Shown: one piece after another, positions 9,785 through 18,264 of the stretch
Position numbering within the stretch: the stretch's first letter is position 1
Layout of the letters: every line of letters starts with the position of its first letter
Origin: Vondammii sp040505895
Lineage (GTDB): Bacteria; Pseudomonadota; Gammaproteobacteria; Chromatiales; Chromatiaceae
Direction of reading: 5' to 3'
DNA length: 64,000 bases
Assembly: GCA_040505895.1 (NCBI GenBank)
Contig: JBEVXU010000016.1
Span: 372,001 to 436,000 of the forward strand
Made by a program: the position numbers and the translations under genes
Notes under the pieces: model-generated
Seen by the model: the letters and a program-made list of their open reading frames with translations, nothing else
Databases searched by the model: none
What the model was told of the DNA's origin: nothing

Positions 9785-11122
9785 TCAGCTGTAATAAATA
9801 TCCCTGTAAGCGGTATACATAGATGCGAACATTATCGGAATCACCACCAGCAAGCCCAGACCCACTGGAATGGATCCGATAATCATAAAGATAAGCATGA
9901 TTACACCATAGAGTAGAAACGGCAGGATATTCTTCACGCAGCCGATAAAGCTCAACTTCATGGCGGCTATCGCCGACATCCCTTCGAGTGCTATCAGTGC
10001 CGGAGCAAACCAGGAGAGCATCATCAGGGGAATAGAGAGACCAATGCCTACCAAGACGGCCAATACTATGGTATTCGCCGCAGGCATATCACCCTGACTC
10101 AGCGCCTCCCCACTGAGCATAAAGAGACCACCTACCATCAGACCTATTGCAACACCAATAATTATTAAGCCGACGGTATACATCACTCCTACAAGGAGTA
10201 GTTGCTTACTATTATTAGAAAAGCCGGCCAGCAGATGGCTTACCTGGAAGTCTTCACCCTGTTCCTGTGCGTGAGCACCAATAATAAAGCCGGCAATGAT
10301 CACAGGATAGAGGATATATGACGCTATTGAACCTATGGCACCGATAACTGGAATAATACTTATAACAACGGAAGCCAGGATCCATGCCAATATAGCCCCG
10401 ATCCAGGCAAATGGATTCTGTCGGAAATGCCAGTAGCCTCTGGATATCCACTGCCAGCCGTGCCCCATGGGCTGCGCGACCGGGCCACTGAAGTCACCCA
10501 GATCGCCCTCTGGGATAAGGTCAGACTGCGGAACCGCATAGGGATTCGACTGATTATCATCTACACCATCATCTGAATTATCTTCAGATATACGCGCCTG
10601 GGCCGCCAGATACTTTTCAATGACAATACCGCACGCCCGGCAGCTCCCCGCATCGATCCAGTCGGAGCCGCACTTGGGACAGACATCAGCTTCTGCATGA
10701 GTGCCACTCGATTCTATCCCTTCCGCCTTTATCTCCTCCACCGGTTCCAATGACATCAGTCCGGCTGCCTGCTGTAACTTTTCTGCTAAGCCACCACCCT
10801 CTTCAGACTTAACAGGATCTGCAGTCACCTCCACTGGTTTATCATCCAGCGCTTCAAGCGTCATCCCCGACATGGACGAAGGGGTATCCATCGGCACCAA
10901 CGCCACTTCCATTCCCAGCTCTTCGACTGCCTGCCGGTATCGTTCCGCTTTTTGGTGTTCCATTCCCTTCTTGAGAGTGATCTCCTCACCCCTTGCCAGC
11001 AGTTGGCGCACCTTGTCCTGAGAAATTGAAAAACGCCTGCTGAATGCAAGAATGACATGCTCTCTATTCACGCCCGGGTGCAACCGGCCGGTAAATCTAA
11101 TTTTGAAGAGGGGTGCCACAAT
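9785..11122 (-). CDS. Zinc-ribbon multi-pass membrane protein (BPSS1780-like)
   Basis: The N-terminal 75 residues form a small alpha/beta domain (LFKIRFTGRLHPGVNREHV) found at the front of several proteobacterial membrane proteins. A linker leads to a zinc ribbon (CPKCGSDWIDAGSCRACGIV), then a C-terminal region of about six glycine-rich helices resembling the BPSS1780 family. The frame opens at ATG 11143, but AAGGAG lies inside it and is spaced 8 nt from a GTG at 11122, which I take as the start. No partner genes are adjacent. The role is not known; the layout suggests a membrane protein whose cytosolic head binds zinc. Confidence 0.75.
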   Translation of the reverse strand: MVAPLFKIRFTGRLHPGVNREHVILAFSRRFSISQDKVRQLLARGEEITLKKGMEHQKAERYRQAVEELGMEVALVPMDTPSSMSGMTLEALDDKPVEVTADPVKSEEGGGLAEKLQQAAGLMSLEPVEEIKAEGIESSGTHAEADVCPKCGSDWIDAGSCRACGIVIEKYLAAQARISEDNSDDGVDDNQSNPYAVPQSDLIPEGDLGDFSGPVAQPMGHGWQWISRGYWHFRQNPFAWIGAILAWILASVVISIIPVIGAIGSIASYILYPVIIAGFIIGAHAQEQGEDFQVSHLLAGFSNNSKQLLLVGVMYTVGLIIIGVAIGLMVGGLFMLSGEALSQGDMPAANTIVLAVLVGIGLSIPLMMLSWFAPALIALEGMSAIAAMKLSFIGCVKNILPFLLYGVIMLIFMIIGSIPVGLGLLVVIPIMFASMYTAYRDIYYS

Positions 11123-11281
11123 CAAGTCTCCTTCACATACCAAGTTTTGTCATTACAGTCAGGAAAAAGAGCTGCAAAAATCTGTTTTTTCTATTTGGCT
11201 CCGTCCATTCTATTGCATCCGGGAAATAATCTGAACCCGATTATTACCGATATAGTGCGCAATAGTGCGCACAAAAAAAAA

Positions 11282-11306
11282 CCCGGTCACAGTGACCGGG
11301 TTTTTT
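11282..11306 (-). terminator. Rho-independent terminator downstream of sqr
   Basis: A near-perfect stem CCCGGTCAC/GTGACCGGG is flanked by A8-9 on one side and T6 on the other, so it can stop transcription in both directions. It lies 16 nt past the sqr stop codon and isolates sqr from the zinc-ribbon gene. Confidence 0.9.
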
Positions 11307-11321
11307 CTCAAAGAGTAGTGA

Positions 11322-12593
11322 CTATTTCAACTTGCCAATACCCAGCATCTTGAGGATGTACTTCTCATAGATCGGCTCGGAGGTTCCCTTCTTCATCTTG
11401 CGGATAAAGTACTTTTCGAACGCGATTTTCGCCATATGCACCCACTTACCTTTCTTGAACCAAGCGACATTGCGAGGCGGAATCTGTGGCAGCGCGACAA
11501 ATGCAGCACCGGTATCGCCCATGTCCGCCAGACAGATAGCATTCCAGGTGGCATTGGTGGAGAGTTCACGATCCGCAAGCTCATCGGATATATTGTGAAC
11601 AATCGCGGTCACCATCGACTCAATCATATAGCCTGTTTTTGGTGCACCGGTAGGTACGGCTGTGGCCTCAACGGGGGGAATAGCAATGCAGACACCCGCT
11701 GAATAGATGTTCGGGTGGGTTGGGTTACGCTGATGACTGTCGACAAAGACAAACCCACGGGGATTACACAACCCCTCAACATTGGCCACTGCATCCACAC
11801 CCTTGAAGGCGGGCAGCATCATTGAGTACTTGAAGTCCAACTCGTGCTCTTTTATCAGGTGGCCGCTATCGTCAAACTGCTCAACGAACATCTTGCCCGC
11901 TTCCACTTTGGTCACCTTGGCGTTGGTGATCCAGTTCATGTGGTGGGCGCGCATATCTGATTCAAGAAAACCCTTGGAGTCGCCAACGCCACCAAGGCCG
12001 AGGTGGCCAATGTAGGGCTCAGAGGTAACGAAGGTCATCGGCACCTTGTCACGCATCTTCCGTTTGCGCAGATCAGTATCCATGATGAAGGCGAATTCGT
12101 AAGCGGGGCCGAAGCAGCTGGCAAACGGCATGGCGCCGATGATCACATGACCGGGATCTTCAAGCAGCTCCTTGTATGAATCATAGGCATTCAGGGCATG
12201 ATCTACGGTACAGATCGACTCGGTATTACCCACATCCGGGCCGGCACCTTCCACCTCTTCAAAGAAGAGCTTGGGACCAGTAGCGATAACCAGGTAGTCA
12301 TAGCTAACCACCTCACCACCTTCCAACTCCAGCTTATTGGCTTCGGTATCAATCTTGTCACAGCGCTTGGCGATGAAATTCACCCCCTTGCGTTCAAGGT
12401 GTGGGCGGATCTCAAATGTGACACTGGAGCGATCACGCCAGCCTACAGCCACCCAGGGATTGGAAGGAGTGAACTGAAACTCCTCCCGTTCGTTGATCAT
12501 GGTGACTTCGTGCTCTTTTCCCAGTCTCTCCCGCAGCTCGTACGCACAAGGCATACCTCCGGTACCCGCACCCAATACGACCACATGCGCCAT
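11322..12593 (-). CDS. sqr: Sulfide:quinone oxidoreductase (FAD-dependent, three-cysteine type)
   Basis: The 423-residue flavoprotein has an N-terminal dinucleotide-binding motif (VVVLGAGTGG), a second FAD segment (YDYLVIATGPKL), and NIYSAGVCIAIPP near residue 300. Cysteines at 128, 160 and 354 match the spacing of the three essential cysteines of Rhodobacter capsulatus SQR (127, 159, 353), which supports real sulfide oxidation feeding electrons to quinone rather than a plain NADH dehydrogenase. The basic, amphipathic C-terminus fits peripheral membrane attachment. I do not assign an SQR subtype. It stands alone with its own terminator and a 475-nt upstream gap. Confidence 0.88.
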   Translation of the reverse strand: MAHVVVLGAGTGGMPCAYELRERLGKEHEVTMINEREEFQFTPSNPWVAVGWRDRSSVTFEIRPHLERKGVNFIAKRCDKIDTEANKLELEGGEVVSYDYLVIATGPKLFFEEVEGAGPDVGNTESICTVDHALNAYDSYKELLEDPGHVIIGAMPFASCFGPAYEFAFIMDTDLRKRKMRDKVPMTFVTSEPYIGHLGLGGVGDSKGFLESDMRAHHMNWITNAKVTKVEAGKMFVEQFDDSGHLIKEHELDFKYSMMLPAFKGVDAVANVEGLCNPRGFVFVDSHQRNPTHPNIYSAGVCIAIPPVEATAVPTGAPKTGYMIESMVTAIVHNISDELADRELSTNATWNAICLADMGDTGAAFVALPQIPPRNVAWFKKGKWVHMAKIAFEKYFIRKMKKGTSEPIYEKYILKMLGIGKLK

Positions 12594-13069
12594 ATGCTAT
12601 TCCTCCATCGGAATTATTCATTTTGTTTATAATTTGAAGAGTTTCCGCAACCGTTATTGGGTTATTTTTTCTCTTCTGCAGTTGCGGCTGCCGCTCCATG
12701 GCGAATAGACAATACCTGTCCGATGGAAAAAGATAAAGCAGTATTAGTATCTGTTTATTTTACTGTTTTCCTTGTATTTTATCTCACCGAAAAATTATTG
12801 ATCCTCTTCCTGGCATCACAAATTCCCGGAGCTTCTGACCGGTTTTTGATGGAGTAAATGGTGATTCAGAAATCTTTGAATTCAAAAATTAATTATTTAT
12901 ATTTCGAGGTTCAGATGATGTAAAAAAAGCTTAATTAGACCGTCCCTTCTCTCTACGAAGGAGAAGGTTAGGATGAGGGTGTATTAACTCAACAGCTTGC
13001 CTATTGCCCCCTCTCCCCATCGGTGAGAGGGGGCTAATGAACTCTGATACTTGAGTTAATCAGAGACAC
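12594..13069. other. Intergenic region with a MITE-like repeat, no supported gene
   Basis: The gap upstream of sqr holds AT-rich DNA, which probably includes the sqr promoter, and a diverged copy of the repeat described at 24085 (about 12898-13055). A plus-strand frame at 12657-12857 has no ribosome binding site or recognisable sequence and is not called. Confidence 0.6.
12898..13055. repeat. Diverged long copy of MITE-like repeat family A
   Basis: It shares TTCAGATGATGTAAAAA and AGACCGTCCCTTCTC on the left, and GAGAGGGGGCTAATGAAC and ACTTGAG on the right, with the 92-bp element at 24085-24176. The middle carries about 65 extra bases. Confidence 0.65.
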
Positions 13070-13618
13070 CTATGTCTCACTCTGCTCCAGATAATCGACC
13101 AATATCTGGAAGCGAATCCGGTCGGGTGCCTCAAACACCGGATCATCATGGGGCCGTATATGGGAAATCGTCCGCTCCCAATCCTTATCGGTCATCACTT
13201 CATCCAGTAGTGGAAACGCCTCCTGCTCTTCCAGCTTGAGGTGTTGCTGCTGTAGAGCGATAAACTCACGCCCCTGAGTCTCCAATTCATCCCGCAACAT
13301 CACACCATCATGCAAAATATTTTCCAGTGAGTGACGGAACTTCCTCGTCAGCTGATCAAGTGCATGATGCTGACTGCGCAGACGCTCAAACAGTTCATAT
13401 TTCTTACCCAAGTGTACTTCCGCCGCTTCAAAAATCTGATCTTCCAGGGGGTGATGCTCCTGACTGGCGTACGCCTCAAGATACTCCAGCAGCTCTATCT
13501 TGAGGTCAAAGTCTGACTCCCTGCCTGCATAGAAATGATCCAACTGCAGCGATAACAGCTGGAGAATCTTCTCCATGTTGAGATGATCACTTTTTAATTT
13601 TTCGAGCAATTTGTGCAT
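13070..13618 (-). CDS. Hemerythrin domain protein
   Basis: A 182-residue helical protein with the hemerythrin HHE pattern: SDHLNMEKI, SQEHHPLEDQIFEA, SQHHALDQL and QQQHLKLEEQEAFPLLDE provide His and Glu ligands for a di-iron site. The frame begins at 13636, but GGGGGC lies just ahead of ATG 13618, which is preferred. HHE proteins of this type (like YtfE and DUF542-free relatives) sense or handle oxygen or nitric oxide. It follows the potassium channel gene by about 40 nt on the same strand and may be transcribed with it. Confidence 0.88.
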   Translation of the reverse strand: MHKLLEKLKSDHLNMEKILQLLSLQLDHFYAGRESDFDLKIELLEYLEAYASQEHHPLEDQIFEAAEVHLGKKYELFERLRSQHHALDQLTRKFRHSLENILHDGVMLRDELETQGREFIALQQQHLKLEEQEAFPLLDEVMTDKDWERTISHIRPHDDPVFEAPDRIRFQILVDYLEQSET

Positions 13619-13659
13619 ACGCCCCCATTGAATCATTATCTGAAAAGCATAGTGTATGA

Positions 13660-15345
13660 CTAATTACGAAATAGACGCCAGACCCAACCCTGTGCCTTCA
13701 CCTCACCGGTCAATATATAACCTAGGGCATGTTCGTTCTGTAGCGCCCATCCCAGCCGGCTCTGCGCCGATTCACTGCCACAAAATAGCAAGCGATCACC
13801 CGGCTTAAGCAAAAAATCCTCAGGCGGCAACATAGTGATAGTGCTATCACGTTTTACCAACAGAGGAATACAGTAAAGCATCTCTTCGCGCTCTCTGGGA
13901 TCAGATATAAGACTCCGCAGTGATACCGGGACTCCCCGTTCAACAGATTGGCATACCGCCAAAGCCTGATCCTGGGAGATATCCACCTCCCACACCGCCG
14001 GTACGCGAAATTCGACCAATGCAGTGATTCTACTGATCAATTCACAAGCCCAGCCATCGTTCTCATACATCGACAGACTCATAAACTCATGAAGCAGCGG
14101 AGTTCCCAGCAACACACGCACCTTGTTGGCAATAATAGAGCTGGAGTGCATCACCATGTCCGCATTCACCGCCTCTATGATGGAGTGGTTATCCAACAGA
14201 TTCTGCCGAGCCACAACAAACAGATCAGCGCGCAGATCCCTTGCCGTCATGATGATAGAGAGGTTGTTTGTATCGTCATTCGTCCCCGCCACCAGACCCA
14301 CTGCCTGATGGATACCCGCCTCCTCCAGTGTTGAAGCTTCCGTACCTCTGCCATGAACCACCCCTTCAGGTGCACCAGTCAGCTCAGGCTTCAGCTCCAC
14401 CACCACAGGCTCAATACCCTCACCTCTCAGACGATGGTAAATTGCTTTGCCAAAGCGTCCGTAGCCGCAAATTATCCAGTGCCCCTCCTGAGGAGGATAA
14501 ACCGGCTCCTGCAACTCTTCATTTTCCATACCCGAAAGCCATTCATGGAGTAGATAGAGCCCCGGCATCTGCAGTGCAACCGCCAGATGGTTGGCAAAGG
14601 TTTCGAAGGGATCGATGATGAAGTCGGTGCCAAAAGAGGCCATGTTGTTCTCAACATCTTGAGACTCCGCCCGACAAATCACCTTGATATCCGGGTGCAG
14701 CAACTTGCTGGTGATTGCCACCTTGAGGTTGACCTCATTTACATTAGTAAGTGCCACAACCCCTTCACACAGAGGGTGATCCAGCCCCGCTTCAAGCAGG
14801 TGTATCGGAAGAGATGCGTCCCCATGAAGTGCCGGGACATATTGACGCGTGTTTTCCAACTGCAGCAGATTTACCCGCTCCTGTTTGATGTCAATCACCA
14901 CCACATGTTGATCACGGTTGGTGAGCGCACGCACAAGCTCACTCCCTGTCTCGCCATAGCCGCAGACCAGATAGAAGGGCTCCGGCAGATGCCGGATGCG
15001 ACGGGCAAACAAGTTCTCACGTACCGCCTGCTGGAAGGTCTTATCCTGCACCAGGGCGAGCAGCGTACCAATGGCGTAGATCCAGGATATAACCGCACCA
15101 TAAAGCGCAAAGGTGACCCACATTCGCTGACCACCGGTGAACGGGTAAGGGATCTCACCAAAACCGATGGTGGTAGACATAAAACTGACAAAATAGAAGG
15201 CGTGGAAGAAATCCATGTGCCATGGATTGCCAGCATCATCCTGGCCGGGTATCAGCACTAATCCCAGCACAGCAAGGGCATAGACCAGGATCAGGGTCAG
15301 CAGGGGACGACGCATGCGCCGCAGTACAATGTAGATAATATTCAT
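13660..15345 (-). CDS. Two-helix potassium channel with two RCK (TrkA-N) domains
   Basis: The 561-residue protein has a first helix (residues 14-32), a pore loop with the selectivity filter TTIGFGE (59-64; TxGFG is an accepted variant of TxGYG) and a second helix. Two Rossmann RCK domains follow, starting FYLVCGYGETGSELVRAL and WIICGYGRFGKAIYHRL, each with a TrkA-C-like part. Such proteins form ligand-gated K+ channels, with gating by nucleotide or cation binding to the RCK ring. A 127-residue membrane protein lies 23 nt upstream on the same strand. Confidence 0.92.
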   Translation of the reverse strand: MNIIYIVLRRMRRPLLTLILVYALAVLGLVLIPGQDDAGNPWHMDFFHAFYFVSFMSTTIGFGEIPYPFTGGQRMWVTFALYGAVISWIYAIGTLLALVQDKTFQQAVRENLFARRIRHLPEPFYLVCGYGETGSELVRALTNRDQHVVVIDIKQERVNLLQLENTRQYVPALHGDASLPIHLLEAGLDHPLCEGVVALTNVNEVNLKVAITSKLLHPDIKVICRAESQDVENNMASFGTDFIIDPFETFANHLAVALQMPGLYLLHEWLSGMENEELQEPVYPPQEGHWIICGYGRFGKAIYHRLRGEGIEPVVVELKPELTGAPEGVVHGRGTEASTLEEAGIHQAVGLVAGTNDDTNNLSIIMTARDLRADLFVVARQNLLDNHSIIEAVNADMVMHSSSIIANKVRVLLGTPLLHEFMSLSMYENDGWACELISRITALVEFRVPAVWEVDISQDQALAVCQSVERGVPVSLRSLISDPREREEMLYCIPLLVKRDSTITMLPPEDFLLKPGDRLLFCGSESAQSRLGWALQNEHALGYILTGEVKAQGWVWRLFRN

Positions 15346-15368
15346 CGTTTAACCGACAGCGGTTATGC

Positions 15369-15752
15369 TCAACGACGCAGCATCACGGTCTCGATCACAA
15401 GCAGTATCACCGACACCACATTGGCCAACATGGCACCACCCGAGAGAGAGACGATACTGGCCATCACCACCGGTGTCAGACCGGTACTGGAGGCGTGCTC
15501 TGCAAATCCCCACACCATCGCCGCTGCCAGCAGTTGTAGTACCGCCACCAGACTGGTGGCCAGAAGCACCGCTCCCATCTGGGTACGATCACCAAATTTG
15601 AGAATGGTCGCCACCAGGTTAACCACCACCACGGCAAACAGCTCATAAACATGGTGGTGGGCCGGATTGTCTATCTCCCCGACGAAGAAGCCAAAGTTGA
15701 GGGTTAACGCGAGCACAATGAAAAAGCCAAAGACAACCTTTTCGGGGTTCAT
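15369..15752 (-). CDS. Small four-helix membrane protein (DUF6394-like)
   Basis: A 127-residue protein, almost entirely hydrophobic, with a histidine-rich first loop (EIDNPAHHHVYELF). It seems to be the family called DUF6394, commonly found next to TrkA-type channels, but this name is from memory. It lies 23 nt ahead of the channel gene, suggesting co-expression and perhaps a role in channel assembly or gating. Confidence 0.7.
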   Translation of the reverse strand: MNPEKVVFGFFIVLALTLNFGFFVGEIDNPAHHHVYELFAVVVVNLVATILKFGDRTQMGAVLLATSLVAVLQLLAAAMVWGFAEHASSTGLTPVVMASIVSLSGGAMLANVVSVILLVIETVMLRR

Positions 15753-15962
15753 GGGTGACTCCTTGGATTAATTGAATATCCCCTGCCGTTACTTTTTCAT
15801 TATTGAATGGCCGGGGAAAATACCTACGCTTACATAATACGTCTATATCGAGAATATGCCAGAACGAAGAGATACCCCACCTTACTTGGTATTAAGAGGG
15901 GTCAACACCTGATTCACCTAGCATTCACCAGAAACAAAAAGATATTGATGTTGTTTCAGCAT

Positions 15963-16056
15963 ATTACCTATCATTCCGTGACTTTTATTTCATCTTTAAG
16001 TATATTTAAATCTTGCTGTCTGTTAACTGGTTCACGTTTTACGAAAAACGCCTCTG
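15963..16056 (+). promoter_or_regulatory. Promoter and conserved leader A of the CTERM gene set
   Basis: The -35 TGACTT (15979-15984) and -10 TATATT (16001-16006) are separated by 16 nt. A conserved box TCTGTTAACTGGTTCAC (16019-16035) lies just downstream, then an A/T-rich stretch ending in CCTCTG (16051-16056). The same elements with identical spacing lie before the genes at 17101 and 18265. The rest of the 332-nt gap (15753-15962) holds nothing I can name. Confidence 0.75.
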
Positions 16057-16084
16057 TTTGGAGGATATCGCAGGGACAACATTA

Positions 16085-16858
16085 ATGAACTTTATTCACA
16101 CAACACTACTATTATTGCTCCTTTCACTATCCACATCCTCCCTTGCGGCTACCATGGAAGTAGTATCAGAGGGATTAACAGGCAGCTCTGGAAGTGTTTT
16201 CAGGCATGTGGATGATGCTGGAGATGTTGGTGCCTACACGCTGTCTGGGGGTGAGTTCCTGCTTAAACGTACAGGCGGCACTTCAATACTTAACCCGACT
16301 CAAGGCGACTTCTTTAACGCCTTTTGCCTGGAGCCAAGGGTGAGTATCGGCTCAAACGCGACTATGTACGAGGTATCCCCCCTTGAGCAAGCACACCAAT
16401 ATAGTAGCCCCGACGGTGCCCTAGGGACAGCAAAAGCCAACTACATCCGTGAGCTGATGTACCAGGTTCACCCAGACTTTGCCGAAAGCCTGACGGCCAC
16501 CGAAGGGCTGGCCATTCAGATCTCTCTTTGGGAGATCGCTCGGGATAACAACTTGGGCCACTATGTAGTAACCGAGGGTGCAGCTGGCGCCGGCGACGTC
16601 TGGTTCAGGGCCTTGACCACTGACGGCGGTCTATCTGCCGCCGCAATTTTACTGGCCCAGACATGGCTTGACTCTTATGTTAACGATGGTGTCATGGGAC
16701 CCATGCTTAACAACCTATACACCCTTACATACGATGGTAAACAGGACATAATCTTTCAGGCAGCAGCAGTGCCTGTGCCTCCCAGCCTCCTACTCTTTGG
16801 CAGTGCACTGCTGGGTTTTGCAGGTTTCCGTCGCCACAGAAAATCAAAAGCGGCCTAA
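16085..16858 (+). CDS. Secreted VPxPP-CTERM sorting-signal protein
   Basis: 257 residues from ATG 16085 (the frame opens 72 nt earlier, but this ATG begins a clean signal peptide MNFIHTTLLLLLLSLSTSSLA). The mature part has no family I recognise; a segment FFNAFCLEPRVSIGSNATMY and a central region with GLAIQISLWEIARD suggest a Cys-protein-ligase-like or TED-type fold only weakly. The C-terminus is a sorting signal: VPVPPSLLLFGSALLGFAGF followed by a basic tail, the VPLPA/PEP-CTERM layout handled by exosortases. An exopolysaccharide-associated surface role is therefore expected. No exosortase lies in the window. Confidence 0.85.
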   Translation: MNFIHTTLLLLLLSLSTSSLAATMEVVSEGLTGSSGSVFRHVDDAGDVGAYTLSGGEFLLKRTGGTSILNPTQGDFFNAFCLEPRVSIGSNATMYEVSPLEQAHQYSSPDGALGTAKANYIRELMYQVHPDFAESLTATEGLAIQISLWEIARDNNLGHYVVTEGAAGAGDVWFRALTTDGGLSAAAILLAQTWLDSYVNDGVMGPMLNNLYTLTYDGKQDIIFQAAAVPVPPSLLLFGSALLGFAGFRRHRKSKAA

Positions 16859-16913
16859 AAGGGGTCAGAGCCCTTTAATTCTTACGTACCATCCGGTACG
16901 ACCACTCCTTAGC

Positions 16914-17050
16914 ATTACAAGAAAAAAACGCCTGAATTGCAAATTTTTTCGGCAAATTATCTGTTCTTTCGTGACTTTTACCCCCTTCTCGAATATATTC
17001 GCGCCTATTGATCTGTGAGCTGGGTCACATTTTTTCTGACAATACCTCTG
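16914..17050 (+). promoter_or_regulatory. Promoter and conserved leader B of the CTERM gene set
   Basis: The -35 TGACTT (16972-16977) and -10 TATATT (16994-16999) are 16 nt apart; the box TCTGTGAGCTGGGTCAC is at 17012-17028, and CCTCTG at 17045-17050. Copies B and C also share sequence upstream of the -35 (TTACAAGAA to AAATTTTT), so about 125 bp is common to the two. Confidence 0.75.
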
Positions 17051-17100
17051 TAACTCAAGGATATAAGTGCTTCCAGCCACAACGCTGAAGGAAAAGGGAC

Positions 17101-17829
17101 ATGAAACGCATCGTACTACTCGCGATACTGCTACTGGGATCACAGATGGCTTACTCGGCCACGTGGAACCAGATAATAAACGTACAGGGATTTGAAGATT
17201 CAGGTGAGACAGTGCAAGTGTATAAAGCTATCAACCAACTCACTGGCAGCACTCACACCAATAACCACCAGCTTGGAAGTCTCTATGTCGACGACCTCTC
17301 CTGGAGCGACCTGACCGAAATTGCACTGGTTGGGGTGTCAGCAGGCAACACAAACGAGCTACAAAGCAAAACTGACGCTACTGTAAGCACAGTCCGTACA
17401 CAGCCTCCAGCTCAGGACTGGCTTGATAATGAATATATCGATGTACCGGATGTTGCAGGTAGCTATCTATGGCAGCTGGAAGCACTAGGGCCTTGGAGTT
17501 ATGGCACATGGCACTCCAATGATTCGGGAAATTCCGATGCAATGGATCACATGTTGGCATTCAGCCTGGGTACATCCTTAACCTTTACAGATGGCACCAC
17601 TGGCCTAGTGCATACCTTTGATAATCCGCACCTGATCGCCTGGGAAGATACTGCGATCGCCAGTTCCGATAAGGATTACAACGATATGATTTACTTGGTC
17701 AACGCCGCCCCAACACCTGTACCACTGCCGGCATCCGTACTCCTTTTTGGCTCCGGAGTAATGGGACTGATGGGTTTGGCCGGTTTCCGGCGGCGGGGTA
17801 AGAGAGTGAGTGAACAGCTCACCAGCTAG
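17101..17829 (+). CDS. Secreted VPLPA-CTERM protein, probable DUF4114-like
   Basis: 242 residues with a signal peptide (MKRIVLLAILLLGSQMAYSA), a mature domain that ends in HLIAWEDTAIASSDKDYNDM, which resembles the calcium-binding end of DUF4114 domains, and the C-terminal signal VPLPASVLLFGSGVMGLMGL with an RRRGKR tail. A good ribosome binding site (AAGGAAAAGGG) precedes the ATG. It is likely exported, processed by an exosortase and placed at the cell surface or in the matrix. The signal peptide resembles that of the protein at 18265, while the mature parts are unrelated. Confidence 0.87.
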   Translation: MKRIVLLAILLLGSQMAYSATWNQIINVQGFEDSGETVQVYKAINQLTGSTHTNNHQLGSLYVDDLSWSDLTEIALVGVSAGNTNELQSKTDATVSTVRTQPPAQDWLDNEYIDVPDVAGSYLWQLEALGPWSYGTWHSNDSGNSDAMDHMLAFSLGTSLTFTDGTTGLVHTFDNPHLIAWEDTAIASSDKDYNDMIYLVNAAPTPVPLPASVLLFGSGVMGLMGLAGFRRRGKRVSEQLTS

Positions 17830-17872
17830 TTAGAGCACTACACCATACACATCGAGAGTTACTCCATACTTT

Positions 17873-17955
17873 GTAGGAGCGATTTCAGTCGCGATAGAAT
17901 CTTGCACAGTGCCACTTTCTGGCGCCAGGCCGGTCGCGACTGAAGTCGCTCCTAC
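17873..17955. repeat. REP-like palindrome (GTAGGAGCGA type), copy 1
   Basis: The left arm GTAGGAGCGATTTCAGTCGC pairs with GCGACTGAAGTCGCTCCTAC at the right end around a 43-nt middle. Related copies are at 26934-26998 and 30129-30212. Confidence 0.85.
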
Positions 17956-18127
17956 GGTTATTAATACCCACCTTATCAACCCCGGGCTTCATTTTTTACG
18001 ACTCACTCACCGCCCCTACCGCCTTACACTCCAGTAGCAGCTTAAAAGAGGTTAGAGTAAAATGGTAACTTGAAGTGAAAGGTACGAACACTATTTTGCT
18101 TCTTTACCATTCTGACGGTTTTTAATA

Positions 18128-18261
18128 TTACAAGAACAAAAAAACTGAATTGTAAATTTTTCAGTGTGTTACCTACCTCTACGTGACTTTTGTTCCCTTT
18201 CTGAATATACTCCCGCTTCATAATCTGTTAACTAGTTCAAATTTTACGGAAAATACCTCTG
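18128..18261 (+). promoter_or_regulatory. Promoter and conserved leader C of the CTERM gene set
   Basis: The -35 TGACTT (18184-18189) and -10 TATACT (18206-18211) are 16 nt apart; the box TCTGTTAACTAGTTCAA is at 18224-18240, and CCTCTG at 18256-18261, only 3 nt before the ATG at 18265. The conserved leader thus runs right into the start site here. Confidence 0.75.
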
Positions 18262-18264
18262 GAA

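Larger units (their letters stand above)
17830..18264. other. Intergenic region with REP element and promoter C
   Basis: The gap holds a palindromic GTAGGAGCG-type element (17873-17955) and the promoter/leader module starting near 18128. No other feature is visible. Confidence 0.6.

Noticed and set aside
12657..12857. 66-codon frame with hydrophobic segment upstream of sqr
   Set aside because: No ribosome binding site, poor composition, and lies in the likely promoter region of sqr.
14587..15261. 224-codon plus-strand frame
   Set aside because: Antisense to the potassium channel gene with intact selectivity filter.
15979..16040. Possible sigma-54 promoters before the CTERM genes
   Set aside because: The TGGCAC-N5-TTGC pattern is absent; the conserved elements fit a sigma-70 promoter instead.
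16861..16880. GGGGTCAGAG-type short sequence, also at 41038
   Set aside because: Resembles widespread repeat ends, but too short here to define an element.
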